Shown here piece by piece: positions 1-6,864 of a DNA stretch of 9,563 bases. The translations under genes were made by a program, and so were the position numbers. Location of the stretch: NCBI GenBank assembly GCA_009782015.1, contig WQUP01000204.1, forward strand, positions 1-9,563. Direction: 5' to 3'. The DNA comes from Endomicrobiia bacterium. Its GTDB lineage: Bacteria; Elusimicrobiota; Endomicrobiia; Endomicrobiales; Endomicrobiaceae. The number at the start of each line of letters is the position of its first letter. The stretch's first letter is position 1. A model generated the notes under the pieces. It did no database searches and was not told the DNA's origin. It was given only the letters and a program-made list of their open reading frames with translations.

Positions 1-126
1 AGAGTTGGAGCCTATTACGGTTCCGGCTTTTATTATTACGTTTTCGCCGATAACCGTATAATGTCCGATAGATACGTTGTCTTCGATGACCGCGCTTTTA
101 TCGATTATTGCCGAGCTGTGAATCAT
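1..126 (-). CDS. Second LpxA-like left-handed beta-helix acyltransferase, N-terminal 42 residues only
   Basis: The gene begins at ATG 126 and runs off the left edge, so only 42 residues are visible. They show hexapeptide-repeat periodicity (I/V-G-x-x-x-x), typical of left-handed parallel beta-helix acyltransferases. About 27 of the 42 residues match the N-terminus of the LpxA encoded just upstream (both begin MIH and share IIDKSAVIE, then YTVIG), and the DNA is similar too. This points to a tandem lpxA duplication. AAGGA lies about six bases before the ATG, in GTTGAAAGGAAAAAGA. It could be a true second UDP-GlcNAc acyltransferase with different chain length or sugar preference, or a diverged hexapeptide transferase. 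The catalytic histidine region is outside the window. Confidence is high for fold and relationship, low for exact substrate. Confidence 0.85.
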   Translation of the reverse strand, partial: MIHSSAIIDKSAVIEDNVSIGHYTVIGENVIIKAGTVIGSNS

Positions 127-142
127 TCTTTTTCCTTTCAAC

Positions 143-254
143 AATTAATAGTTAATAGTGAATAGTTAATAATTTCGGAGCGGCTGCGCCGCAATATTTA
201 TCGTGCGCAAAGCGCACTCAATAACTATTAACTATTAATTATTCACTATTCACT
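143..254. repeat. Intergenic inverted heptad-repeat element 1 (lpxA / second lpxA-like gene)
   Basis: The left arm (143-170) is four heptamers of consensus ARTKAAT. The right arm (220-254), read on the minus strand, is five such heptamers. Bases 143-159 and 224-240 form a perfect 17-bp inverted repeat. A slipped pairing, 160-174 with 237-251, has one mismatch. The GC-rich core has two triloop palindromes: 180-192 (GCGGC-TGC-GCCGC) and 203-217 (GTGCGC-AAA-GCGCAC). The element overlaps the lpxA stop (250-252), whose TGA lies inside a heptad, and ends 16 bp before the next ATG, just ahead of its Shine-Dalgarno. No U-run follows the stem, so it is not a standard terminator. Confidence 0.85.
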
Positions 255-1041
255 CTTTATTCAGTTCGCCTCTGTTCGTACTAAGTCTCGCGATTCCGCG
301 CTGTGAATTTTTTATAAACGCCGTGATTTTTTTGACATACGGCGAAGGGAGATCGGCAAGTTTAGCTAAAGCTTCCTCAAGCGGAAGCTTTGACATAAAT
401 AAAACCCTGTAGGCATTTTTAATATCTTCTATTTCAGACAGCTTCATCGCGCGCCTTTTCATCCCTATGACGTTGAGGCCTGCCAATACGGCCCTGTCTC
501 CCTGCGCTATCGCAAAAGGTATTATATCCATCGAGACCATCGCGCCGCCGCTTATCATAGCGGATTCGCCTATTTTGCAAAACTGGTGTATTCCGATGCT
601 TCCGCTGAGTATTACGTAATCTCCGATCTCAACGTGTCCGGCAACTCCGCTTGTGTATCCGATTATGACATTGTCGCCGAGTATGCAGTCGTGCGCTATG
701 TGCGCGCAGGCCATCAGCAGACAGTTTTTACCGACTATGGTCTGCCCTGCCGCTGCCGTGCCTCTGTTTACGGTTACGCATTCTCTTATTGTGGTTCCGT
801 CGCCTATTACGGCTTTTGTTTTCTCGCCCTGATATTTGAGATCCTGCGGCCTTTTGCCGATCGACGAAAAATTAAATATCTCGCAGTCTCTGCCTATTTC
901 GGCATATTCAATAACGCACTGCCCGTGTATCTTCGTGCCGCTTTTGATTGTCACGTCAGGGCCGATTACGGTATAAGGACCTATTTCCACATTTTCTTCT
1001 ATTACCGCGCTTTTGTCGATTATTGATGTCTGGTGTATCAT
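250..1041 (-). CDS. lpxA: LpxA, UDP-N-acetylglucosamine 3-O-acyltransferase
   Basis: This cytoplasmic trimeric acyltransferase catalyses the first step of lipid A synthesis, moving a 3-hydroxyacyl chain from ACP to the 3-OH of UDP-GlcNAc. The 263-residue length is normal for the family. Hexapeptide repeats fill about residues 1-185, followed by the helical C-terminal domain (IKNAYRVLF). CAHIAHDC places the catalytic His at 117, equivalent to E. coli His125, with His114, His136 and His152 matching His122, His144 and His160. SIGKRPQDLKY and NRGT are family hallmarks. Alignment by eye puts Gly165 at the position of the E. coli chain-length ruler Gly173, compatible with a long acyl chain (inference). 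The start at ATG 1041 has GAGGA five to six bases upstream. It lies downstream of lpxC-fabZ and upstream of a paralogous N-terminus, with repeat elements in both gaps. The stop codon lies inside element 1. Confidence 0.97.
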   Translation of the reverse strand: MIHQTSIIDKSAVIEENVEIGPYTVIGPDVTIKSGTKIHGQCVIEYAEIGRDCEIFNFSSIGKRPQDLKYQGEKTKAVIGDGTTIRECVTVNRGTAAAGQTIVGKNCLLMACAHIAHDCILGDNVIIGYTSGVAGHVEIGDYVILSGSIGIHQFCKIGESAMISGGAMVSMDIIPFAIAQGDRAVLAGLNVIGMKRRAMKLSEIEDIKNAYRVLFMSKLPLEEALAKLADLPSPYVKKITAFIKNSQRGIARLSTNRGELNKE

Positions 1042-1058
1042 GATTTTCCTCTTATATT

Positions 1059-1160
1059 AAGATGCAAGGATGCGAAGAGGCGAGGATGCGGAGTAACGAC
1101 ACAAAAAGTCTTTGTAATCAGTTGTTACCTTGCCTCTTCGCATCTTTGCATCTTCGCCTC
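1059..1160. repeat. Intergenic inverted octamer-repeat element 2 (lpxC-fabZ / lpxA)
   Basis: The left arm (1059-1090) is four octamers close to ARGATGCG. The right arm (1123-1160), read on the minus strand, has the same octamers. Bases 1059-1085 pair with 1128-1154, matching 25 of 27. Both exceptions are G opposite T, so they become G-U wobbles in one transcript orientation. TAACGAC (1094-1100) can extend the stem with GTTGTTA (1121-1127). Unlike the other two-armed elements, it has no perfect GC-rich triloop palindrome in the core. It overlaps the lpxC-fabZ stop codon (1159-1161), which forms part of an octamer-like unit, and ends 17 bp before the lpxA ATG. Confidence 0.85.
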
Positions 1161-2499
1161 ATTTTTCTTTATCGACTATTATGAACATAAACTCCGCTTC
1201 GGTCGTAAGCGCGCCGTCCACAAACGCCTGTCCTTTGACTTTTCCGCGCCTTCCGCCGTCTTTGAGGATTTCGACTTTAAGTTCAAGCAGATCTCCCGGC
1301 TTTACCGGCCTGCGGAACTTTACGCCGTCTATCGACATAAAATAAGCAAGGCACCCAGCCATCTGGGGCCTTGAAAGAAACATTACGCACGACGTCTGCG
1401 CCATGGCTTCTACTATTAAAACTCCGGGCATTATCGGAGCTCCCGGAAAATGCCCCTGAAAAAAGCCTTCGTTTCCGCTCACGCATTTATAGCCCGTCGC
1501 CTTAGTAGGCTCAGCGTCGTTTACTTTTACTTTGTCTATCATTATGAAAGGGTATCTGTGCGGAATGACTTTTAAAACTTCTTCGTGCGTCAATATTCTT
1601 TCCCCCGCTGCTGCCGTGCCTGTGCTCATCGCCGCCTCCGCTTTGGTGTGGGTATTTTCTTTTTCGATTGCTGCTTTGCTTACAAACTCTTTGACAAAGC
1701 CGATATTATTCTGATGCCCGGGTTTATCGGCAACTATTTTTGCCTTTAAGGGCTTGCCGGCGAGATATATGTCGCCGACCAGATCCAGAATTTTATGCCT
1801 TACAAACTCGTCGGAATATCTCAACGGCTCTTTATTGTGTATTCCGTCAAGGGAAACTACTATGGCGTTCTCCATGCTGCCGCCGAGCGCCAAGCCGTTT
1901 TTCTGCAGAGCTTCTATTTCATAGTCGAAACAGAAAGTTTTTGCGGGTGCGAGCTCGTTTAAATATGCATCTTTATTTATTTCTACAGAAAGCTGCTGAT
2001 GTTTTATGTAAGGATGGTCAAAACCTATCGCGCACTCGATTTCAAGCTTGTCGGAAGGATATGCCGAAATTTTCGTTTTGCCTGCCGTAAAATGTATCGG
2101 CTCTTTTAAAACATAATATTCTTTAGGCGCGTCGAGCTCTTTGCTTCCAGCGGTTGCAAGCGTTTGCGCAAACACTCTTGCGCTGCCGTCAAGAATGGGC
2201 GGTTCGTTGTTGTTTATTTCTACGGCAAGATTGTCTATCCCGAGCGCAAGACATGCCGACATTATGTGCTCGATAGTGTGCACGCGCGCGCCGTTTTTTT
2301 CTATTACGCTTCCCCTCACTGCCATGCCGAGCGCGGCATTGGACCAAAGAGCTTCTATTGCCGGCTTGTTCGGCAGGTCAACGCGTATAAATTTAATACC
2401 GTACCCCGACGGTGCCGGCTTAAATGTCACTTTGCTCTTGTTTCCAGTGTGAAGGCCTATTCCTTCAACTGAAACTTCTTTCATAATTGTGGTTTGCAT
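1159..2499 (-). CDS. lpxC/fabZ: Bifunctional LpxC-FabZ: UDP-3-O-acyl-GlcNAc deacetylase / 3-hydroxyacyl-ACP dehydratase
   Basis: This 446-residue protein fuses two cytoplasmic enzymes. Residues 1 to about 275 are LpxC, the zinc deacetylase of the committed lipid A step. TIEHIMSA gives Glu77 and zinc ligand His78; EFVRHKILDLVGD gives zinc ligands His235 and Asp239; KPGHQNN gives the general acid His262. A linker of about 25 residues rich in Ala, Thr, Lys and Glu follows. Residues 302-446 are FabZ, a hotdog-fold dehydratase, with PHRYPFIMID, catalytic His350 in GHFPGAPIMPGV and catalytic Glu364 in LIVEAMAQ. ATG 2499 is chosen because GAGGT lies about six bases upstream and the protein then begins like known LpxC (MQTTIMKEVSVEGIGLHTG). 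A longer reading frame to 2601 would translate the repeat element. The fusion sits where a separate fabZ is normally found, between lpxD and lpxA. An internal start that could give free FabZ is noted separately. Confidence 0.97.
   Translation of the reverse strand: MQTTIMKEVSVEGIGLHTGNKSKVTFKPAPSGYGIKFIRVDLPNKPAIEALWSNAALGMAVRGSVIEKNGARVHTIEHIMSACLALGIDNLAVEINNNEPPILDGSARVFAQTLATAGSKELDAPKEYYVLKEPIHFTAGKTKISAYPSDKLEIECAIGFDHPYIKHQQLSVEINKDAYLNELAPAKTFCFDYEIEALQKNGLALGGSMENAIVVSLDGIHNKEPLRYSDEFVRHKILDLVGDIYLAGKPLKAKIVADKPGHQNNIGFVKEFVSKAAIEKENTHTKAEAAMSTGTAAAGERILTHEEVLKVIPHRYPFIMIDKVKVNDAEPTKATGYKCVSGNEGFFQGHFPGAPIMPGVLIVEAMAQTSCVMFLSRPQMAGCLAYFMSIDGVKFRRPVKPGDLLELKVEILKDGGRRGKVKGQAFVDGALTTEAEFMFIIVDKEK
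1627..1639 (-). promoter_or_regulatory. Possible internal translation start for stand-alone FabZ
   Basis: Within the LpxC-FabZ linker, GGAGG (1635-1639 on the minus strand) lies five bases before an in-frame ATG (1627-1629, Met291). Initiation here would give a 156-residue protein with the whole FabZ domain. The Shine-Dalgarno match is as good as those of the annotated genes. It may be chance, because the linker codons GCG GAG GCG create it while encoding Ala-Glu-Ala. Confidence 0.4.
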
Positions 2500-2514
2500 T
2501 TTTACCTCAAACGA

Positions 2515-2651
2515 CAGAGTGAAGAGTTGAGAGTGAAGAGTGAAGATACGGCAGCTGCTCTGGATTGCCGCGGGAACTTTGTTCCCTCGCAATGACGGCA
2601 AAAAAATGTCCTTGTCGTATCTTCACTCCTCACTCTTCACTCTCAACTCTT
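2515..2651. repeat. Intergenic inverted heptad-repeat element 3 (lpxD / lpxC-fabZ)
   Basis: Both arms are tandem heptamers close to RAGAGTK: 2515-2549 on the plus strand and 2617-2651 on the minus strand, five units each. Arm 2522-2550 is complementary to 2616-2651 except that the right arm carries one extra 7-nt unit (AGGAGTG). The core (2559-2606) is a shared interspersed repeat with the triloop palindrome GGGAAC-TTT-GTTCCC (2572-2586). The right arm encodes the last eight residues and the stop of LpxD. The left arm ends 15 bp before the lpxC-fabZ ATG, just ahead of its Shine-Dalgarno. Confidence 0.87.
2559..2606 (-). repeat. Interspersed palindromic core repeat, copy 1
   Basis: Read on the minus strand, a T-run is followed by GCCGTCATTGCGAG, a variable palindromic centre (GGGAAC-AAA-GTTCCC), then CGCGGCAATCCAGA. 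The same ends occur at 4338-4390 with a different centre. TTGCCG near one end and CGGCAA near the other are complementary, so the unit can fold. From memory, sequences with CATTGCGAG and GGCAATC ends are dispersed palindromic repeats in several unrelated bacteria. Confidence 0.75.
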
Positions 2652-3660
2652 TCTTTATTTTAACTAAGTCTTTATACATTTCCGGAAGCTTTCTCATCGT
2701 GGCTCTTATCTTTATGCTGTTTTGCAGATCAGTCTGGGGATTTCCGCCTACTTTTTCGTTGTCGGAAAGATTTCCGGAGACTCCGGACTGACCGGCTATT
2801 ATCACGTTGTTTCCGATTTTTAAGTGCCCTGCAACGCCGGACTGGGCGCCGACTATTGCGTTGTCTCCTATCTTAGTGGATCCCGCTATGCCGGACTGAG
2901 CTACAATCAAACAGTTTTTGCCTATCTGCACGTTGTGGGCTACCATGACCATATTGTCTATTTTCGTACCGCTGCCTATTCTCGTGGCGTCAGCCGTAGC
3001 TCTGTCGATAGTCGTATTTGCGCCTATTTCCACATCGTCGCCTATCTCTACTCTTCCTATCTGCGGTATTTTGCGGTTTACGCCATCAATGGTGGCAAAA
3101 CCGAAGCCGTCGCCGCCGATTACAACACCGGGCTGCAAGACGACTCTATCGCCGATTACCGCGTCTTCCCGGATTACCACATTAGGATATATAAGACAGT
3201 CTTTTCCTATTTTTACATTTTGCCCGACATAAACATTTGGAAATATCTTGGCGTTATCCCCTACTTCAGCGCCGTCTTCTATTACAGCGTTCTGCCCGAT
3301 ATAAGCGTTTGCGCCGACTTTCGCTTTTGCCGATATTGAAGCCGAAGGATGAATTTTGACTTCAATGGAATTTATTCTCTCTTTTTCTATTATGCCCAAA
3401 ACCATCGAGTAGGCATACTGCGGATTTTTGACTTTGATTATCGTTTTGCCTTTAAACTGCCCGCTGTCCGTATCCGCAGGAACAAATATGACGCCGGCTT
3501 TTGTGTTTATGGCGTCGTGCATATATTTTGGGTTTCCGAGAAATGAAACGTCGTTTTCCGATGCTTCGCAAAGGCCGTTGGCATTGCTCACCGCTACACC
3601 GGCGTCGCCGATAAGTTCGCCGGAAACTATTTTTGCAAGTTCAGCAGCCTTCAATTTCAT
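2623..3660 (-). CDS. lpxD: LpxD, UDP-3-O-acylglucosamine N-acyltransferase
   Basis: This cytoplasmic enzyme adds the second acyl chain, to the amino group of UDP-3-O-acyl-GlcN made by LpxA and LpxC. The 345 residues are a normal length. Residues 1 to about 100 are the N-terminal uridine-binding LpxD domain ([12 protein letters not shown]). About 103-300 are hexapeptide repeats, including GGDGFGFA (182-189). MVAHNVQIG holds catalytic His242, equivalent to E. coli His239. A helical C-terminal extension follows ([16 protein letters not shown]). The start is ATG 3660, which overlaps the ompH stop by one base (TAATG), with GAGGG seven bases upstream. The alternative start at 3723 would overlap ompH by 64 bp and add 21 basic residues that do not belong to the family. 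The last eight residues (338-345) and the stop are encoded by a heptad-repeat arm. Confidence 0.97.
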   Translation of the reverse strand: MKLKAAELAKIVSGELIGDAGVAVSNANGLCEASENDVSFLGNPKYMHDAINTKAGVIFVPADTDSGQFKGKTIIKVKNPQYAYSMVLGIIEKERINSIEVKIHPSASISAKAKVGANAYIGQNAVIEDGAEVGDNAKIFPNVYVGQNVKIGKDCLIYPNVVIREDAVIGDRVVLQPGVVIGGDGFGFATIDGVNRKIPQIGRVEIGDDVEIGANTTIDRATADATRIGSGTKIDNMVMVAHNVQIGKNCLIVAQSGIAGSTKIGDNAIVGAQSGVAGHLKIGNNVIIAGQSGVSGNLSDNEKVGGNPQTDLQNSIKIRATMRKLPEMYKDLVKIKKELRVKSEE

Positions 3661-4268
3661 TATCTGCCCTCTAATTTTTTTATGACTTCGCCGGTTATAT
3701 CTTCGCAGCTCTCGCTTCCGCACAAAATGCTCTGTTTGTCTAAAACTATTTCCGCGTTGTGCCTTTTTGCTATATCGCTTAGCACTATGTTTATATCATT
3801 CATGACCAGCATGGAATTTTTTTCTTCCATGGCGACAATTTCGCTTTTTGTTCTTGCGGAAAGATCGGCGATTTTTCCCTTTTGCTCTCCGGCAGATTTC
3901 TGCGCCGCGGCGTACTTAGCCGACAAATCCGCAAGAGCGTCTGCCCTGGCTGCTTCATCGGTTTCGGTTGACACCTGAACTTGCCCTATCTTAAGACCGA
4001 TGTCTTGTATCTGTTTTTGGAGCGCGTCGTACTGCTTCACCATATCCTCAATGGCGGTTTTTCTTGTCGCGGCAAAGCTCTGTATTTCTTTTTTAAAACG
4101 CTCTTTCATCGGATGAGCGTCAAATATCTTTTCCATATCGACAAAAAATATCCCGTTAGCGGCCTTCTTCTGGCGCTGAAGCGAGCCGTTTATCGGTATT
4201 TCAACGGCGAAACTCAAAGAGGCGATTAACACTAAAAAAAGAAACTGCGCTAAAATTTTTTTATACAT
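3660..4268 (-). CDS. ompH: OmpH/Skp-family periplasmic chaperone
   Basis: This is a periplasmic holdase that binds unfolded outer-membrane proteins on the way to the BAM complex. The 202-residue protein has a signal peptide (residues 1-21, cleavage near SLSFA/VEI). Next comes the beta segment that starts the OmpH domain ([11 protein letters not shown]). A long charged, Ala/Gln/Lys-rich helical coiled-coil region (about 52-155) follows, corresponding to Skp's tentacles. The C-terminal motif [28 protein letters not shown] matches the family's usual VxDK-x-DLTxEVI ending. It sits in the standard position between bamA and lpxD and is the only gene here that directly overlaps its neighbour. AGAAGG lies about five bases before ATG 4268. 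Odd point: the pair Cys183/Cys188 could form a disulfide. Confidence 0.9.
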   Translation of the reverse strand: MYKKILAQFLFLVLIASLSFAVEIPINGSLQRQKKAANGIFFVDMEKIFDAHPMKERFKKEIQSFAATRKTAIEDMVKQYDALQKQIQDIGLKIGQVQVSTETDEAARADALADLSAKYAAAQKSAGEQKGKIADLSARTKSEIVAMEEKNSMLVMNDINIVLSDIAKRHNAEIVLDKQSILCGSESCEDITGEVIKKLEGR

Positions 4269-4337
4269 AGAGCCTTCTAAAAAACTTTTGGATATATGGC
4301 AAAAAATGTCAGGCTAACTAAAACGACAGTATTGTTT

Positions 4338-4390
4338 TCTAGATTGCCGCGCCTGAAACTTCGTTTCCGGCTCGCAATGACGGCAAAAAA
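4338..4390 (-). repeat. Interspersed palindromic core repeat, copy 2
   Basis: On the minus strand, TTTTTT then GCCGTCATTGCGAG, a variable centre and CGCGGCAATCTAGA, matching copy 1 at both ends. The centre differs but is again a triloop palindrome, GAAAC-TTC-GTTTC (4355-4367). The unit lies between bamA and ompH, next to the heptad arm at 4399-4433. Confidence 0.75.
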
Positions 4391-4398
4391 CCATTCGC

Positions 4399-4433
4399 TG
4401 TATCTTCACTTTTCACTCTTAACTCTTCACTCT
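4399..4433 (-). repeat. One-armed heptad tract, element 4 (bamA / ompH)
   Basis: Five exact-period heptamers, read on the minus strand, follow AGAGTKA or a near variant (for example AGAGTTA, AAAGTGA). They are close in sequence to the arms of element 3 and start four bases after the bamA stop. No complementary partner arm is recognisable on the far side of the core (about 4300-4337), so this looks like a decayed or half version of the same structure. Together with copy 2 of the core repeat it fills most of the 169-bp gap. No good promoter or terminator was seen in the rest. Confidence 0.75.
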
Positions 4434-4437
4434 GCCG

Positions 4438-6696
4438 TTAAAAGACGTTTCCTATCGTAAAATAAAACTGCTGCAGCGTTTCCCCTGTTTTATGGTTCAA
4501 ACCGTATCCCCAGTCAAGCCTGAGCGGAAATACCGGAGTGGCAAATCTTATGCCAAAACCTACGCCGGAGCGAAGATTGCGTTCGCCCGTGCCCAGCGAT
4601 AAATTTATATTCTCGGGTTTGTCCCAGGTTCCGCCGATATCGTAGAAGAACGCGCCCTGAAGCACCGTTTTGCCCTTATCGGTGACTATAGGGAATTTAT
4701 ATTCGACATTCATAACCGCCATCACGGTGCCGCCGTTTGCGGGCCCGATTTCGGTCATGTATTTGTAGCCTCTCACCGTATCTGCGCCGCCCACATAGAA
4801 TTTTTCATACAGCGGAACGGTGTCCTGCCCGCCGTAAGAGCCGATTATTCCTAAATTAAAATTAAACGACAGGACAAATTTCCAGAACGTAGGAAAAAAC
4901 CACGTCGATCTTGCCATGCTCTTTACATAGTTGACATTGCCGCCCAGAGGCCCTCCGGCCACCTGAAGGTTTAAAAGCTGTCTGTTGCCTCTTGACGGAT
5001 CAAAAACATAATCCCTGGAATCGTACACTATCTGAGCCAAGGCGCTTGAAGTTCTGTCTTTTGAAAGATCGGTCGCGGCTAAAATGTTCTGCTTGACGCT
5101 TGAGTCTATGTTGTAAATTTTTACATACTCGTAAGTGTATCCGAACAGCAGCGAAACACGGTCGCTTATTCTCGGGCCCACTTTAGCGGAGACGCCGACT
5201 CTGTTTTCATTGTAAGCGCTTGAGACGTCAAGATAATCTCTCACTCTGTCTATGTTGTAAGCGCTCAACGTCAAACTTGCGTTTTTATTGAATATCCACG
5301 GCTCTGTCCAGTCTATTTCGTAGTTCGTTCTTCTGGCTCCGAACTCCCAAAGCAAATTGAGTTTTTGTCCGAGTCCGAAAAGATTCATGTGCTGAAACTG
5401 CAAAGAACCCACAAAATAATCGACCGAAGAGTATCCGGCTCCGGCCGTTATCATTCCGGGCTTTCCTTCCGTAACATTAAATACCAAGTCCATTATGTCC
5501 GGCGATCCCGTAGGCAGTATCTGGGGCTCGGCGCTGTCTATAAATCCGAGATTGTATATTCTCTCTATGCTCCTGCGGACTTTGTTTGCCGCAAGCACCT
5601 GTCCTTCTTTCAAAAGAATTTCCCTGCGTATTACTTTTTCTTTTGTGGAGACAAGTCCGTCAATATAGATATTGCCGACATACACTACGGAATTTTCTTT
5701 TATGGCAAGATTTATATTCACAACTCCCTGCTCTTTTTCGTCTTTGTCCAAAACAGGGTCCACCGCGGCGTGCAGATAACCCTTATCCGAATACGCTTCA
5801 TATACGCCCTGTACGGTTTCGGTTATCTTGTCCTGTTTAAATTCGTCGCCTTTTTTGACTTTTATTATCTTCGCCATATCTTTGTCGGATACGGCTTCGT
5901 TGCCGGCGTAAGAAACCGAACCTAATGTATATTTCAACCCTTCGCTTATGTTTACCGTGATAAACATCTGCGTGCGCTCGCCGTTAAACGAAGTAGTCGA
6001 GGAAACAACCTTAAAGTCCATAAAGCCGTTGTTTTTATAAAACGCATCTATCGCTTTGAGATCGTTGAGAAACACCTCTTCCTTAAAGACTTTTTTCGGT
6101 TTTGTCTTCATCTGTTTGAGGATTTTTTTCTCGGTAAACGCTATAACCCCTTCTATTTTTACCCCGCCGACGGTTATTTTGTTATTTTCGGTTATAAGGA
6201 AAGTTATGGTCATCTTGTTGGTTTCTTGATTGACCGTAGGATGAACTTCTATCTGCGCGTCGGCATAGCCGTTATCTTTGTAAAGCGCGAGTATCTTTCT
6301 CTTCGTTTCTTCAAATTTCGCCATATCGTAAAAAGCTTTCTCTTTAAGCGTGCTCGTGCTTCTCAGTTTACCTGCCGAAAACTGCTTGTTGCCCTTGAAG
6401 AGTATTTTTTCGATGAAAGGCTTTTCGTCAACCGTAAACGTCAGCAGGCCTGTTGAATCGTCAAAGCGCATCTCGGCATTGTCAAAATAGCCGAGATCTA
6501 AAATGGCTCTGATGTCGTTTCTGGCAGATTCGGCAGAATATACTCTGCCTTTTTTCGACGTTAACGCCGAAGTGACGCTTTTTGCCTTGACATTCTTCAA
6601 GCCGTCAACCGCTATTTTGGATATGATATTGGTGTCCGCATAAGCCGCAGCCGAAACGAACATTAAAAACAGTATAAAAAATGAAAGCTTTTTCAT
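4438..6696 (-). CDS. bamA: BamA, outer-membrane protein assembly factor (Omp85)
   Basis: This is the central outer-membrane subunit of the BAM complex, which folds beta-barrel proteins into the outer membrane. The 752 residues comprise a signal peptide (1-20, ending AAAYA), five POTRA domains (about 24-92, 93-172, 174-252, 256-335 and 338-411) and a 16-strand barrel (about 412-752). VRGY (641-644) in GGADTVRGYKYMTEIGP is the Omp85 loop-6 VRG(F/Y) motif. YDSRDYVFDPSRG (558-570) is typical of the barrel. The protein ends in an aromatic beta-signal (QQFYFTIGNVF) with C-terminal Phe. ATG 6696 is preceded by AAAGGA at seven bases. A promoter candidate lies about 36-70 bases upstream. Downstream follow ompH and the lpx genes, the classic arrangement linking protein and LPS assembly. 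There is no truncation. Confidence 0.98.
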   Translation of the reverse strand: MKKLSFFILFLMFVSAAAYADTNIISKIAVDGLKNVKAKSVTSALTSKKGRVYSAESARNDIRAILDLGYFDNAEMRFDDSTGLLTFTVDEKPFIEKILFKGNKQFSAGKLRSTSTLKEKAFYDMAKFEETKRKILALYKDNGYADAQIEVHPTVNQETNKMTITFLITENNKITVGGVKIEGVIAFTEKKILKQMKTKPKKVFKEEVFLNDLKAIDAFYKNNGFMDFKVVSSTTSFNGERTQMFITVNISEGLKYTLGSVSYAGNEAVSDKDMAKIIKVKKGDEFKQDKITETVQGVYEAYSDKGYLHAAVDPVLDKDEKEQGVVNINLAIKENSVVYVGNIYIDGLVSTKEKVIRREILLKEGQVLAANKVRRSIERIYNLGFIDSAEPQILPTGSPDIMDLVFNVTEGKPGMITAGAGYSSVDYFVGSLQFQHMNLFGLGQKLNLLWEFGARRTNYEIDWTEPWIFNKNASLTLSAYNIDRVRDYLDVSSAYNENRVGVSAKVGPRISDRVSLLFGYTYEYVKIYNIDSSVKQNILAATDLSKDRTSSALAQIVYDSRDYVFDPSRGNRQLLNLQVAGGPLGGNVNYVKSMARSTWFFPTFWKFVLSFNFNLGIIGSYGGQDTVPLYEKFYVGGADTVRGYKYMTEIGPANGGTVMAVMNVEYKFPIVTDKGKTVLQGAFFYDIGGTWDKPENINLSLGTGERNLRSGVGFGIRFATPVFPLRLDWGYGLNHKTGETLQQFYFTIGNVF

Positions 6697-6731
6697 TAGA
6701 ATTCCTTTGTGAAACAGGCATTACGATATAA

Positions 6732-6767
6732 TTTGTGTATTGTATTAAAAATACACAAAAAACTCAA
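6732..6767 (-). promoter_or_regulatory. Sigma70-like promoter for the bamA block, overlapped by a 10-bp dyad
   Basis: On the minus strand, TTGAGT (6762-6767) is separated by exactly 17 bp from TACAAT (6739-6744). These match the -35 and -10 consensus at 4 of 6 and 5 of 6 positions. The predicted start would leave a leader of about 35 bases before the bamA ATG. A perfect inverted repeat, TTTGTGTATT (6732-6741) with AATACACAAA (6750-6759) around an 8-bp spacer, covers the -10 box and part of the spacer. That is where a repressor operator could sit. The binding protein is unknown. Confidence 0.6.
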
Positions 6768-6780
6768 TGCACCGCATCAG

Positions 6781-6812
6781 AAGTTTGGAAGTTTGAAGGC
6801 TTGGAAGTTTAA
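6781..6812. repeat. One-armed octamer tract, element 5 (glycosidase / bamA)
   Basis: Four octamers of strict 8-bp period on the plus strand (AAGTTTGG, AAGTTTGA, AGGCTTGG, AAGTTTAA) form a short degenerate tandem repeat like the arms of the other elements. No complementary arm or GC-rich core is visible nearby. It lies between the upstream glycosidase stop (52 bp away) and the bamA promoter candidate. It may be a remnant or a half element. Confidence 0.65.
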
Positions 6813-6864
6813 TAACCGCAAAAATTTAGATTAACTCTCTTTAAAAATCCTATTGCCGTTTTTA

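Noticed and set aside
143..254. CRISPR-like array from the tandem repeats
   Set aside because: Units are only 7-8 bp, degenerate and contiguous, with no spacers and no cas genes.
143..254. Insertion sequence or transposon ends
   Set aside because: No transposase frame, and no target-site duplication could be recognised. A non-autonomous element remains possible but is unproven.
586..1026. Long plus-strand open frames opposite lpxA, lpxD (2824-3339), bamA (5365-5925) and the glycosidases
   Set aside because: They are mirror frames of well-identified minus-strand genes. Their Tyr/Arg/Phe-rich translations have no recognisable domain.
2500..2601. N-terminal extension of LpxC-FabZ to a start at 2601 (480 residues)
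   Set aside because: The 34 extra residues are translated from the inverted repeat and core. ATG 2499 has GAGGT at proper spacing and gives a family-like N-terminus.
2559..2606. Rho-independent terminator at the core hairpins
   Set aside because: In the direction of transcription (minus strand) the T-run precedes the hairpin instead of following it. The same is true of the copy at 4338-4390.
3661..3723. LpxD start at 3723 (366 residues)
   Set aside because: It would overlap ompH by 64 bp and add an Arg/Lys-rich leader not seen in LpxD. ATG 3660 overlaps the ompH stop as TAATG and has GAGGG upstream.
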